DNA of 64,000 nucleotides from Streptomyces longhuiensis (GTDB lineage Bacteria; Actinomycetota; Actinomycetes; Streptomycetales; Streptomycetaceae): NCBI RefSeq assembly GCF_020616555.1, contig NZ_CP085173.1, positions 9,502,001 to 9,566,000 of the forward strand, read 5' to 3'. Shown piece by piece: positions 44,446 to 52,995 of this stretch (position 1 is its first letter; each line of letters starts with the position of its first letter). The notes under the pieces were generated by a model. It saw only the letters and a program-made list of their open reading frames with translations, ran no database searches and was not told where the DNA came from. The position numbers and the translations under genes were made by a program.

Positions 44446-44964
44446 ATGTCGCTGAAGATCCGCTGGTCCGCGACGACAGCAGTGCTCTGCGCCTGCCTGG
44501 CACTCGTTCTCGCGTACGGCTTCGTGCCACTCCTGACCTACACCACCGCGCACGCGGGCCTGACCGTCGTGCCGAGCGCGCTCGGCATCCCGCCCGGACT
44601 GCCGGGGCTTCGCGTGGCGCCGCTCGGCGCCACGACCTGGGCGTGGCAACTGGCCGAAAGCTTCGGCGCGTTGACCCTCCTCGCGGCTGCCGTGCTGCGG
44701 GTTCGCCGTCACGTACGCCGCCGTCCCGACAGCGGCCGCACTCGGCGTCTCCTGGCCGGCTGGACCGCACTGATCGCGGGCGCCGCTGTCGCCGGGGCGT
44801 GGCGCGGGTTCGTGGCAGCGCGGATGGTGGAGGCGGGGTTCGCCGGCTGGGTGGGATACGCGGTTGCGGGGGCGGTGTTCGGCGCGCTGTGGGGCGTGGC
44901 CCTTGGCTGGCTCCCGGGGCTCGCGGTGCTGTCCACGGCAGCAAGGAGGGCGTCGGCCAGGTAG
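44446..44964 (+). CDS. Small membrane protein of unknown function
   Basis: The 172-residue protein has about four hydrophobic segments: residues 8-30, 70-85, 103-122 and 136-160. A short extracytoplasmic loop (about 32-62) and a basic loop RRHVRRRPDSGRTRRLL lie between them. I do not recognise a family. TACAGT lies 8 bases before the ATG with no clear ribosome binding site. The gene diverges from the GH5 gene across 111 bp. Confidence 0.6.
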   Translation: MSLKIRWSATTAVLCACLALVLAYGFVPLLTYTTAHAGLTVVPSALGIPPGLPGLRVAPLGATTWAWQLAESFGALTLLAAAVLRVRRHVRRRPDSGRTRRLLAGWTALIAGAAVAGAWRGFVAARMVEAGFAGWVGYAVAGAVFGALWGVALGWLPGLAVLSTAARRASAR

Positions 44965-45069
44965 GCGCCAGAACCCGCCGCAGCTGCCGTCTTTGGTAGT
45001 GAGCTTGTTGCCGCTTGACGACGCTGAAAAGGACTTGGCCGCCCGGAGCTTGTGACGGTCACCACCGCT

Positions 45070-45204
45070 CACCGCCGGGCGCCGCCGGAACGCTACTTCG
45101 ACAAACTCAAGCACAACAAGGTCCTGGCCGCCCACAAGGGCAAACGAGCTCGCCTCTGCCAAACCGTAGTCACCCTCGCCTGCCGACGACTCTGGCTCAC
45201 CTGA
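45070..45204 (+). mobile_element. Transposase C-terminal remnant
   Basis: A short frame reads RYFDKLKHNKVLAAHKGKRA, then RLCQTVVTLACRRLWLT and a stop. The composition and the RRLWLT ending are typical of the C-terminus of DDE transposases of the IS5/IS4 type, but the family cannot be fixed. No upstream part remains. The surrounding 45205-45427 is relatively AT-rich and carries no gene. Confidence 0.4.
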
Positions 45205-45427
45205 CTTTGCTGGACGCGACGCAGGTCGTGCGGGCGTCCAGTTGTGTCCGTGATGCTCCTGAAGCGGCTCTCCCGTGGCCGATGTCCGGGTTATATCGAC
45301 CTACAATGTTCGTGCGGTTTGGCCTGATTGGTGAATCCATCACGCAACGTAGTGTCAAATCGACATCACTACAAGTGAGTTGTGCGCAAAGAATGCAGGG
45401 TATGGGCGAGATTTTTCACGTCAGGCT

Positions 45428-45568
45428 TTGAAATGGTCACAGGAAGGTCACTAGGGTCAGGTCTCGAACCTCCGCTCTGGTGATCACTCACATGAGGTGA
45501 GTGACGGTGGAGGGGCACCGCCCACTTGGGTGTTTGTGGGCGGCTGGAGGTAGAAGGAGACCGCCTTC
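45428..45568 (+). promoter_or_regulatory. Promoter and structured 5' leader of the NlpC/P60 gene
   Basis: TTGAAA (45428-45433), an 18-base spacer and TAGGGT (45452-45457) form a clear promoter, giving a leader of about 105 bases. The leader can form two stable hairpins: an 8-bp stem at 45484-45504 (TCACTCAC/GTGAGTGA) and an 8-bp stem at 45518-45543 (CCGCCCAC/GTGGGCGG). The second lies just before the GAAGGAGA ribosome binding site. Genes for wall hydrolases in actinobacteria are often under c-di-AMP riboswitches, but I do not see the conserved ydaO core here. Confidence 0.5.
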
Positions 45569-46600
45569 GTGGCGTCCCACCGTCGACCCAAGCAGTCAAG
45601 CCGTGCCCGTGTAACCGTGCTCACGGCGACCGCCGCCGCTGCCGTGGCCCTTACTTCGCAGGCCGCCAACGCGGCCCCCAAGCCCACGAAGAGCGAGGTC
45701 AAGGCGAAGGTCGACAAGCTCTACGAAGAGGCGGAGCGGGCCACCAACCAGTACGACGGGGCCCAGGAGAAGCAGAAGAAGCTGGAGAAGGAGATCGGCC
45801 AGCTCCAGGACAAGGTCGCCCGCGAGCAGGGCGAGCTCAATGAACTGCGTACGGGCCTCGGTGCGATGGCCGGCGAGCAGTACCGCTCCGGCGGCATCGA
45901 CCCCTCGGTCCAGCTCTTCCTCTCCGCCGACCCCGACGACTTCCTCGACAAGGCGTCCACGCTCGACTCCCTCTCCGCGCGGCAGCTGGAGTCGCTCAAG
46001 AAGGTCCAGGCGAAGCAGCGCGAGCTGGCCCAGAAACGTGCGGAGGCCGCAGAGAAGCTTCAGGACCTCGCAAGCACCCGCACCGAGCTCGGCAAGAAGA
46101 AGAAGGAAATCCAGGGCAAGCTCAGCAAGGCGCAGAAACTGCTGAACTCCCTGACCGCCGCCGAGCGCGCCAAGATGGCCACCGAGGAGGCCCGGGCCAG
46201 CCGATCCTCCTCGAGCCGCGTCAACCTCGGTCACGAGGCGGCCGCCTCCAAGTTCGGTGCCGCCGCGCTGAACGCGGCCGCCACCCAGATAGGCAAGCCG
46301 TACGTCCGTGGCACCACGGGGCCCAACTCCTACGACTGCTCGGGCCTCACGCAGTGGGCGTACGCGCAGGCCGGTATCCAGATCTCCCGGGTCACGTACA
46401 CGCAGGTCAACGACGGAACCCGGGTGGGCATGAGCGCACTCAAGCCCGGTGACCTGGTCTTCTTCAACAACACCGAGCATGTCGGCCTCTATGCGGGCAA
46501 CGGCCAGGTGCTGCACGCGCCGCATCCGGGGGCCTCGGTGCGCTACGAGTCGATGAGCACGATCGGCAGCTTCCAGTTCGGCGTCCGCGTCGCAGGCTGA
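45569..46600 (+). CDS. Secreted NlpC/P60 peptidoglycan endopeptidase
   Basis: The 343-residue wall hydrolase starts with GTG after GAAGGAGA. A signal peptide (about 1-35, cut near ANA) leads into a long coiled coil (about 40-205, rich in Lys/Glu/Leu heptads). The NlpC/P60 domain follows (about 230-343), with the catalytic Cys257 in YDCSGLTQWAY, His304 in EHVGLYAG and His316 in VLHAPHP. It should cut stem peptides of peptidoglycan, as RipA-like enzymes do in growth and separation. The coiled coil may hold the enzyme in check or link it to partners. Confidence 0.9.
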   Translation: MASHRRPKQSSRARVTVLTATAAAAVALTSQAANAAPKPTKSEVKAKVDKLYEEAERATNQYDGAQEKQKKLEKEIGQLQDKVAREQGELNELRTGLGAMAGEQYRSGGIDPSVQLFLSADPDDFLDKASTLDSLSARQLESLKKVQAKQRELAQKRAEAAEKLQDLASTRTELGKKKKEIQGKLSKAQKLLNSLTAAERAKMATEEARASRSSSSRVNLGHEAAASKFGAAALNAAATQIGKPYVRGTTGPNSYDCSGLTQWAYAQAGIQISRVTYTQVNDGTRVGMSALKPGDLVFFNNTEHVGLYAGNGQVLHAPHPGASVRYESMSTIGSFQFGVRVAG

Positions 46601-46770
46601 TTACGCCCGCATCTGATCCTCCTACCGACGGTTCCGGGAACGCCCCTGTTCGGGCGAATTCCGGGCCTTAGGTGTATTGAGCGTGAGCGTTGTCGACGCG
46701 TGGGTCTTGATGAATGACGAAGGCCTCCGGTGTGGTGGAGGTGTCGAATCTGCACCGCACAGAGGCCTTC

Positions 46771-46914
46771 ATGTCTCACCGCAACGCCCGTCTGACCCGT
46801 CACAGCAGGCGGATCCTGGTCGACCGAGTCTGCTCCGGCCGGCCGATCGCCCACATCGCGAGGGAAATGGGCATCTCCCGTCCCACCGCCTATCGGTGGG
46901 CGCGACGCCGGTAG
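46771..46914 (+). mobile_element. IS481-like transposase N-terminal remnant
   Basis: A 47-codon frame reads MSHRNARLTRHSRRILVDRV, then GRPIAHIAREMGISRPTAYR and stops. This is the helix-turn-helix head of IS481-type transposases (SHRNARLTxxxRxxLVxRV). The integrase core is missing. Confidence 0.65.
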
Positions 46915-47186
46915 GCAGATCGGCCCGAAGCTCGCGCTTCAACCACGTGAGCGGTGCCGTGAGATCACCGCGCTCATCGTGGACGGCGCACTAGCCTCCG
47001 CCCGGGACCGCTGGATCGCTGAGCAGTCGAAGAACGGTCGTTATGCCACGGCTCATCACGTCGTCATCGAGGCCGACGGCCGCCAGGTCGGCCAGCTCCG
47101 TCGTACGTTGCGAACCTATGCGGTTACATCACCAGGCGAGCGGGCGGAGTCACTACGATGCGGCTCCTCGACAGCGGCTGGGCTGG
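46915..47186. other. Degenerate stretch with an unidentified coding scrap
   Basis: After the IS481 scrap, the plus strand reads DGALASARDRWIAEQSKNGR and YATAHHVVIEADGRQVGQLR for about 50 codons, then falls into random sequence. It reads like a real protein fragment, but I cannot name it. No start or ribosome binding site is present. Confidence 0.35.
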
Positions 47187-47984
47187 TCAGCCGGCCTGCG
47201 TGTCCCGCTTCGAGACGGCCAGGTAGGCGACGAACCCCAAGATGGCCACTGTCCAGGACAGAGTGACCGGCCCAAGACCCATCGCGAGACCGCCGCGGCC
47301 TCGGGGGAGGGCCATCCAGTCAGCGAGGGAGGCGCCCAGTGGGCGGGTGATGACGTACGCGATCCAGAACGCGGTCACCGCGCCCAGGGTGCCGGCGCGG
47401 TGCAGGACGGCGGGGACACAGATGGCGACGGCGAACAGGACTGCGGAGCCGAGGTAGCGCAGGCCGATGGAGGCAGTCAGGTCGCCGGCTGCGGTGCCCA
47501 GCGCGAACGTGGCGAGGACGGCGGCCCAGTAGAAGAACTCCGAGCGGCGGGTGCGGATGCTGTGGATGGAGAGGGTTCGCTCGCTCGCGTACCAGAGGGC
47601 GAACACAGCGGCCAGCACGATCATGAACAACGGCGTGGAGATGGCGTAAGGAACACCGAGGACGACGTGCAGCACGTCGGCGGCCATCGTGCCGAACACA
47701 CTGACCATGACGATCCCGGTCCAGTAGATCCACGCCACGTACCGGCGCACGGAGAACTGGATCACCAAGGACACCGCGAGCCCGAATCCACCGAGCCCGA
47801 CCGCCAAGACGGGGTTGAGGGCCTTGGCCAGGAAGTCGGATGCCGTCTCGCCCATGCCGGTGGTCAGTACCTTGATGATCCAGAAGTAGACCGTCACTTC
47901 AGGAACCTTGTTCGCCATACGGCGGACGTGGGCATGGGTAACGGCAAGGTTGTCCGGGTGGTCGAGGACGTGTTCTGTGCTCAT
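47187..47984 (-). CDS. COG4705-type integral membrane protein
   Basis: The 265-residue protein has about eight membrane helices. It begins ANKVPEVTVYFWIIKVLTTG and MGETASDFLA, the hallmark of the COG4705 family, and repeats the theme in the second half (YWAAVLATFALGTAAGDLTA), which suggests an internal duplication. Family function is not established; transport is a guess. ATG 47984 is chosen over a GTG three codons upstream. It is a single gene on the minus strand. Confidence 0.72.
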   Translation of the reverse strand: MSTEHVLDHPDNLAVTHAHVRRMANKVPEVTVYFWIIKVLTTGMGETASDFLAKALNPVLAVGLGGFGLAVSLVIQFSVRRYVAWIYWTGIVMVSVFGTMAADVLHVVLGVPYAISTPLFMIVLAAVFALWYASERTLSIHSIRTRRSEFFYWAAVLATFALGTAAGDLTASIGLRYLGSAVLFAVAICVPAVLHRAGTLGAVTAFWIAYVITRPLGASLADWMALPRGRGGLAMGLGPVTLSWTVAILGFVAYLAVSKRDTQAG

Positions 47985-48234
47985 GGCCCGCACGATGACA
48001 CGGTCGACTGTCTCTACCCCAGCCCCCTTTACCAGGGCTTTTCGGCTTCTGGTGCAGATGTTTCCCCAGCCGTGCGCGAACCTGAAAGCGACCTGAACAC
48101 CGCCCGCTGAGCACTGGTTGTGCCCGTCCGGCGGTTGGTATGAAGGGCAGTCGTTGGTTGGTGCCGCATCAGGAAACGTTCGCTCCGACCTTGCTCTGGG
48201 GAACCGGTCTGACCCCCACGTTTAGGAGTTGCCA

Positions 48235-48474
48235 GTGGGTGGCAGCTCCGATAGGGACTCGCGCCCCGCCCTAGAGGCCCTGGGCAGCTTCAACTCGTGG
48301 ATCGGGGTCATGGAGTCCGGCTTGCTTCGGGACGGGAGCCTTGACCACATTGCGGATCTTGAGGTCTTCATACGCGATGAAGTCGTGTTCGCGCACGAGG
48401 TCGGGGGAGTTCGACTGCGCAGGAGCGGGTATGGAGGACCTCGCACTCGTCGTGTGTGGGAGGGGCAATGCTGA
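48235..48474 (+). CDS. Hypothetical protein, 79 residues
   Basis: A GTG at 48235 follows AGGAG by six bases. The product has acidic, protein-like composition: ALEALGSFNSWIGVMESGLL and DGSLDHIADLEVFIRDEVVF. No family is recognised. Its stop overlaps the start of the next gene by 7 bases (ATGCTGA), so the two are co-translated. Confidence 0.55.
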   Translation: MGGSSDRDSRPALEALGSFNSWIGVMESGLLRDGSLDHIADLEVFIRDEVVFAHEVGGVRLRRSGYGGPRTRRVWEGQC

Positions 48475-49085
48475 CCATCCTGATATCCGTGCTGGCAGTC
48501 CTCGTATCCGTGGGTTCTCTTGCCCTGTCGTATGCATCCAACCGCCGTTCCCACATGCCGGTCTTGCAGTTCATGTGGGAGAGCGCTCAGGGCGATTCCG
48601 GTGAGCCGAAGTGGTGGCTTGTCAACGTCGGAACAGGCCCAGCAACAAACATCGTTGTTGCCCAGACCCTGAGAACGGGGCTCACACGAGGACTCAACGG
48701 GGAAGTGTGGTTCAACCCAGTGCTTGTCCCTTCCATCCCGTCCGGAGGCAAGCTTTCGTTGTCATGGCTCGGTGGGACCATGGGCTTGGATTCCGGCCTC
48801 GGAGCCAGTTACACGGACGTTGAGCGGTTCTTCTACACCACCAAGTGTGGCGATGACGTCTCGATGTTCTTCAGCGGGCTGCATCTTCCTCGTTGGCCGC
48901 TTCTGAAGCTCAACGGGAACAAGGCCGTCAAGACATGGTGGGGCGTGGAAGACCTCGCTGGTCCTCAATGGTCCTCGGTCACGGCTGATCACGTTCGGCG
49001 ACGCTGGTGGTTGCCATCACGCTTTGGGCTGTCACGCCGCCTCGGCGGCTGGGCGGATCCAGTGCTCTCCTACCGGCCGCGATGA
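48468..49085 (+). CDS. Hypothetical single-pass membrane protein
   Basis: The 205-residue protein starts at ATG 48468 behind GGGAGGGG. Residues 2-26 form one membrane helix (LTILISVLAVLVSVGSLALS). The rest is a beta-rich domain (FMWESAQGDSGEPKWWLVNV, GTGPATNIVVAQTLRTGL, SIPSGGKLSLSWLGG) reminiscent of immunoglobulin-like sheets. GTGPATNI-type strands occur in many uncharacterised bacterial membrane-anchored proteins. Function unknown. It overlaps the 79-residue gene upstream, and both probably form one unit. Confidence 0.6.
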   Translation: MLTILISVLAVLVSVGSLALSYASNRRSHMPVLQFMWESAQGDSGEPKWWLVNVGTGPATNIVVAQTLRTGLTRGLNGEVWFNPVLVPSIPSGGKLSLSWLGGTMGLDSGLGASYTDVERFFYTTKCGDDVSMFFSGLHLPRWPLLKLNGNKAVKTWWGVEDLAGPQWSSVTADHVRRRWWLPSRFGLSRRLGGWADPVLSYRPR

Positions 49086-49272
49086 CCGAGCAACTTCGAG
49101 CTACATCAACTGAGTTACAACCGGAAGCCCGACTCCACCAGACGGGCAGGCAGCGCCTCAAACACCGGAAGTTCGGACGTGGCGTGACCAGCCAGACGAC
49201 TCATGTGGGTACTTGCCAGAGACTGAGGATCAAGCGTCATGCCGGTGATCGTCCCACGAGCCTTACCAGGGA

Positions 49273-49306
49273 GAAGGCCCCGGACCGCTCATGGTCTGAG
49301 GCCTTC
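49273..49306. terminator. Hairpin between convergent genes
   Basis: GAAGGCC pairs with GGCCTTC, and GACC pairs with GGTC, separated by a 3x3 internal loop and closed by GCTCAT. It lies between the plus-strand membrane protein gene and the minus-strand VOC gene and probably ends both. The other bases of 49086-49362 show no gene. Confidence 0.55.
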
Positions 49307-49362
49307 AGGCGGTGGGCCTGCCGTCGACGGCCGTCGTGCCTCGTGCCTTACGCGGTGGTGGG

Positions 49363-49833
49363 TCAGGCCGGGGTGTCGGCGTCCTGCGTGGAGGCCGCGA
49401 ATGCCTCGGGTCCCTGCTCAGCCGCGGCCGGGTCCATCCACATGACCTGCCAGCCGTGCCCGTCGAGGTCGAAGAAGCTGCGTGAGTACATGAAGCCGTG
49501 GTCCTCGGCGCCATCCGCCTCGGAGCCGCCCGCCGCGAGTGCAGTGGCGCTGACCGCATCGACCTCATCGCGGGACGACACGCTGAAGCAGTACAACGCC
49601 AGCGTGTGTGTGGTGGGATCGGCCATCGGCAGTTTCGCGAACTCCGCGAACTTCTCGCGGCTGAGCAGCATGACGAAGGCGTGCTCGCCGACCAGCATGC
49701 AGGCGGCGGTCTCGTCGGTGAACATCGGGTTGAAGCTGAACCCGAGCTTGGTGAAGAACGCCTTGCTGAGCCCGAGATCCGCCACGGGGATGTTCACGAA
49801 CAGCGTGCGGCCCGGGTGTGCGGGATTCGTCAT
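49363..49833 (-). CDS. VOC-family glyoxalase/dioxygenase-like protein
   Basis: A 156-residue single VOC-domain protein. It begins TLFVNIPVADLGLSKAFFTK and LGFSFNPMFTD, has MLVGEHAFVMLLSREKFAEF in the middle, and ends in the DLDGHGWQVMWMDP strand typical of the family. The shape and FNPMFTD match the lactoylglutathione-lyase-like subgroup common in actinobacteria, whose substrates are unknown. It may bind a metal. The ATG follows TGGAGACC. Confidence 0.75.
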   Translation of the reverse strand: MTNPAHPGRTLFVNIPVADLGLSKAFFTKLGFSFNPMFTDETAACMLVGEHAFVMLLSREKFAEFAKLPMADPTTHTLALYCFSVSSRDEVDAVSATALAAGGSEADGAEDHGFMYSRSFFDLDGHGWQVMWMDPAAAEQGPEAFAASTQDADTPA

Positions 49834-50215
49834 GGTGGGTCTCCATTCGGTGGCTCGATCGTGTACGTCCTGGTAGACCGGCCCGACCGGCGGAACTCAT
49901 CGGTGTACCTTCCCAAACTCGGCTTGCCCTCGGTGAACTGTGGAACCCCACCGCTCTTACCCGGGACGGCCGCCAACACGGGACATGAGATTGCCTGTTG
50001 ACCGTGCAGCCGCTGAATCTCACGGGCGGCGTGGGCTCGCCGACGAATGCCACTGCGCTTCGTTGACGCGCTGTACGCGAACATCACCGAACTCGAACTC
50101 GAGGAGAGTGAGTTGGACGGCTTCGTGTTCTCCCATGGCACCACCGCGCACATCCAGGTGATCGAGCAAGTCTGCTGGCTGGTGCACCGGCCTGCTGCCC
50201 GAGTGAACCCGCGTG
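49834..50215. other. Intergenic stretch with a protein-like scrap
   Basis: On the plus strand near 50047-50190 a frame reads MPLRFVDALYANITELELEE and SELDGFVFSHGTTAHIQVIE. Its acidic residues differ from the random frames around, and it could be the tail of a NUDIX-like gene, but I cannot confirm this. No ribosome binding site is present. The rest shows no gene. Confidence 0.3.
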
Positions 50216-50255
50216 AGCGGTCGGGGGCAGCGATGCATCGCTGCCCCCGACCGCT
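50216..50255. terminator. Perfect 40-bp palindrome, probable bidirectional terminator
   Basis: Bases 50216-50235 are the exact reverse complement of 50236-50255, with the centre at GATGCATC. The stem includes GGTCGGGGGCAGCG. It lies 118 bp beyond the 3' end of the minus-strand lipase gene. Such a long GC-rich hairpin will end transcription from either side. Confidence 0.65.
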
Positions 50256-50373
50256 GAGGGGTGCCAAACCGCCTTCGAACCGTGGCCTGACCTGATCACC
50301 GGCGTCCCTGCACTTGCACTGCGCGACGTCGTGGATCGGAGCCGCTCGCTGTGGTCAGCTTCCTAATGAGGAG

Positions 50374-51600
50374 TCAGCAAGTGCTGGGCGCGGGCTTGTC
50401 GGCGAAGCGGTCCTGGAGCCAGGGGACGCCCTCCCTGCCCGTTGCGATGGTGGCTGCGATGTGGCCGGGGATGTGGTTGCTGCTGAAGTTCACTGTCGCG
50501 CCGAGGCGGCACCAGTCGGCGGCCAGCTTCTTGCCGACCTGCTGGGGGATGACATCGTCGAGGGTGCTGTGGGAAAGCAGGACCGGCACCGCGGGCCTGC
50601 GCTTGCCGAGCTGCTGATCCGCCACGATGGCATTCCACGGTGCTCGATCGAGGAGCTCGGTCAGCGGGCGAAGGCCGGCGGCCAGGAAGCGGGAGTGCAG
50701 GAACGGGTACTTGGCGAGTGCCTGCGTGGTGCACAGGTTGTCCCGCAGGTCGTGCGTCACCCGCTTCCCGTGGGAGTTCAGGTACGCGTCGATATCGATG
50801 CCGTAGCCGGCGCCGAGCCCGGAAAGGGCGTAGTTGAAGAACACCCCGTACGCGGAGCCGTCGAGACCGGCGGCCATCTGGCCCATGTCCGCCGGGGGAG
50901 CGCCGACTACGGCACCCTTGATCTTCAGCTCGGGTGCATACTCCGGGGCGAGTTCGGCCGCCGAGGCCGTTGCTCCGCCGCCCTGGGAGTAGCCGTAGAG
51001 GGCGACCGGCCCGTCGGCGGGCAGGTGTGCGCCCTGGAGCCGTTGTGCCGCCCGCACAGAGTCCAGGACTGCATGGCCCTGCACTTCGCGATTCATGTAA
51101 GTGTGGACTCCTGGGGTGCCCAGTCCCTGGTAGTCGGTCACCACGACGGCGAAGCCCTGGTCCAGGAGCTTCTTGATGGGCAGCCCCTCATACTCGGTGC
51201 CCTGGGCGATCTGGAGCGAAGGCGCGCATTTGTCGGCCAGTCCCTGGGTGCCAGGAGCGAAGGCGACGATCGGCCGCGGGGACAGGTTGACGTTCCTGGG
51301 TGTGAGCACGGTGCCGGTGACCGCGATGGGCTTCCCGAGGCGGTCGGTTGTGCGGTACATGATCCGGTCGACGCTCGCATCGACCTTGATCGCCTTGAGC
51401 GGGTCGAGGTAAAAGACGGCCTGCTCGGAGCGGATCACGTCACCATTGTGTGCGGGCAGCGCCGCTGGCGGCTCGTAGAAGACGGGCCGGTCGGCTGCGG
51501 TCGCTGTGGTGGCGATGGACAGGGTGAGGGGAAGAACAGTGGTGGCCGCGGCGATGAGCGTTGCCACGGTCTTCCTGCCTAGGGCACGACGACACAGCAC
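50374..51600 (-). CDS. Secretory lipase (LIP family)
   Basis: This 408-residue secreted lipase starts at GTG 51600 after CGAGGAG; the longer frame has no such site. The signal peptide is cut near ATA (about residue 35). The alpha/beta hydrolase core shows VVTDYQGLGTPGVHTYMNRE, the nucleophile elbow ALYGYSQGGGATASAAELAP, the acid in SHSTLDDVIP and the His in NHIPGHIA. Conserved cysteines (KCAP, NLCTT, DWCR) suggest disulfides. This matches the fungal/actinobacterial secretory lipase family, which releases fatty acids from triglycerides or esters. Substrate range is untested. Confidence 0.85.
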   Translation of the reverse strand: MLCRRALGRKTVATLIAAATTVLPLTLSIATTATAADRPVFYEPPAALPAHNGDVIRSEQAVFYLDPLKAIKVDASVDRIMYRTTDRLGKPIAVTGTVLTPRNVNLSPRPIVAFAPGTQGLADKCAPSLQIAQGTEYEGLPIKKLLDQGFAVVVTDYQGLGTPGVHTYMNREVQGHAVLDSVRAAQRLQGAHLPADGPVALYGYSQGGGATASAAELAPEYAPELKIKGAVVGAPPADMGQMAAGLDGSAYGVFFNYALSGLGAGYGIDIDAYLNSHGKRVTHDLRDNLCTTQALAKYPFLHSRFLAAGLRPLTELLDRAPWNAIVADQQLGKRRPAVPVLLSHSTLDDVIPQQVGKKLAADWCRLGATVNFSSNHIPGHIAATIATGREGVPWLQDRFADKPAPSTC

Positions 51601-51915
51601 GAGAACTCCTCGGTGGTGGGGGTGCAAGATCCACTGGCTACCGGAGCAACGGCAGGCGAACGAGGAGAACCGCTGGTGCATGACCCGAACGGCGCAGGAA
51701 GCAGTGCCCGCCTCGGCCTCTCAGCCGCGTCAGCCCGCGGGGTGCTGTGCGCCGGCCGAGACCGCGATGCTGGTCAAGATGTCCCCGTCGACGAGTGAGT
51801 TCGCGGCCGTAGAGGTCGCCGGGAGACGAACGCGCAGCGCAAGCACCGCCCCGGCGCCTGCCTCATCACCCGCCGACATGTCCCACGCCTCTGTCGGGAC
51901 CTCAGAGAGATTCAT
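51601..51915. other. Intergenic stretch, no clear gene
   Basis: The lipase ribosome binding site lies at the left edge. A minus-strand frame (51730-51918, MNLSEVPTEAWDMSAGDEAG onward) has fairly natural composition but no ribosome binding site and no family. I do not call it. Confidence 0.3.
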
Positions 51916-52038
51916 GTGGCGGGTGAGCAGTTTGACGTGGCGGGACCGAGCGCTCTGATCAGCGAGCTGAGGCGGCTGGAGAGCGAGTTGATCTCTGTTT
52001 GGCGACAGTACCTGCGGGCGCCGTTCCACAGCGCATAG
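51916..52038 (+). CDS. Small hypothetical ORF, 40 codons
   Basis: GTG 51916 follows AGAGAG by about 7 bases. The product reads AGEQFDVAGPSALISELRRL and ESELISVWRQYLRAPFHSA, an amphipathic, protein-like sequence. The gene ends 10 bases before the tandem VOC gene. It may be a genuine small gene coupled to the VOC gene or the tail of a lost gene; upstream the frame stays open with poor composition. Confidence 0.35.
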   Translation: MAGEQFDVAGPSALISELRRLESELISVWRQYLRAPFHSA

Positions 52039-52048
52039 GGTCGCCGAC

Positions 52049-52789
52049 ATGGCATTGCGACCTGTTCAGGTGAACATAAAGGCCCTTGATGACTCGGCGG
52101 TCGGCCGGTTCTGGGCGGAGGCGCTCGGCTGGAGTGTCTCCAGCGAGGGACCCGGCGTGACCAACGTTGAACCGGGCGGCGGCTTCGTCTGGCCGGACCC
52201 GGCCGCTGTCTGCATCGACGTCGTGAGCGTCCCGGAACCCAAGACGACAACAAAGAATCGTGTCCACATTGATCTCGCCACCACCTCCGTGGCCCATCAG
52301 GCAGAGTTGGTCGCGCGCCTGAAGGCTCTCGGCGCGACGCCTGCCGACATCGGGCAGGGCGACGTGCCGTGGACGGTCCTCGCCGACCCGGAAGGCAACG
52401 AGTTCTGCGTGCTGGAACCTCGGGAGATCTACCGGGACACCGGGCCGATCGCCGCAGTGGTGATCGACTGCGCGGATCCGCGGGAAATGGCCCGCTTCTG
52501 GGGCGAGGCGATCGACTGGGCCCTGCACGAGGTGACCGACGATCGTGCCGTGCTGCGCTCTGCCAAGGGCGTCGGCCCGTATCTCGAATTCCTCCGCGCC
52601 GGCGTGAAGACCGTGCCGGACCGCGTCCATGTCGACCTGCTGCCGTACCCCGGTGACGACAAAGCAGCGGAGGTGGCCCGGCTGCGGGCCCTGGGCGCCA
52701 CCGATCTCGACCTAGGCCAGGGCGACGTCCCGTGGACGTGCCTGACGGACCCGGAGGACCACGAGTTCTGCGTCCTGGGCCGGTCCTGA
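52049..52789 (+). CDS. Tandem-domain VOC-family protein
   Basis: The 246-residue protein holds two VOC domains (about 1-125 and 126-246). Both halves have the helix-strand start (DDSAVGRFWAEALGWSVSS and ADPREMARFWGEAIDWALHE) and end with the same strand (WTVLADPEGNEFCVLEP and WTCLTDPEDHEFCVLGRS), so an internal duplication is clear. The glyoxalase-like domain is known from many streptomycetes without an assigned reaction. TAGGGT lies 7 bases before the ATG and no ribosome binding site is seen, so the mRNA may be leaderless. Confidence 0.78.
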   Translation: MALRPVQVNIKALDDSAVGRFWAEALGWSVSSEGPGVTNVEPGGGFVWPDPAAVCIDVVSVPEPKTTTKNRVHIDLATTSVAHQAELVARLKALGATPADIGQGDVPWTVLADPEGNEFCVLEPREIYRDTGPIAAVVIDCADPREMARFWGEAIDWALHEVTDDRAVLRSAKGVGPYLEFLRAGVKTVPDRVHVDLLPYPGDDKAAEVARLRALGATDLDLGQGDVPWTCLTDPEDHEFCVLGRS

Positions 52790-52940
52790 CATGCGGCCCT
52801 GACGCCCCGGCACGCGAGCCGTGCCTGCTCATCCGCCACGCCCCGGGCAGTCGGGCTGCGGCATCCAGGTGGATTCGAGCCGTGGGAGCCCCTCGTGTCG
52901 GGGGCGTCGGTCGGCTCGCTCGCAGGCCACTGCACTCAAC

Positions 52941-52995
52941 TCGCCGGATGCACTGCTCAGTCACACCGCCTGTGACTGAGCAGCGCATCCGGCGA
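52941..52995. terminator. Long hairpin with 24-bp stem
   Basis: TCGCCGGATGC and CTGCTCAGTCACA pair with their complements across a 5-base loop (CCGCC), with one A:C mismatch. It lies about 150 bp after the tandem VOC gene and is probably its terminator. Confidence 0.6.

Noticed and set aside
45464..45568. c-di-AMP (ydaO) riboswitch before the NlpC/P60 gene
   Set aside because: The gene type fits, but I could not find the conserved core sequences; the hairpins alone do not justify the call.
51730..51918. Possible peptide precursor on the minus strand (MNLSEVPTEAWD onward)
   Set aside because: Composition is fair, but there is no ribosome binding site and no modification gene nearby.
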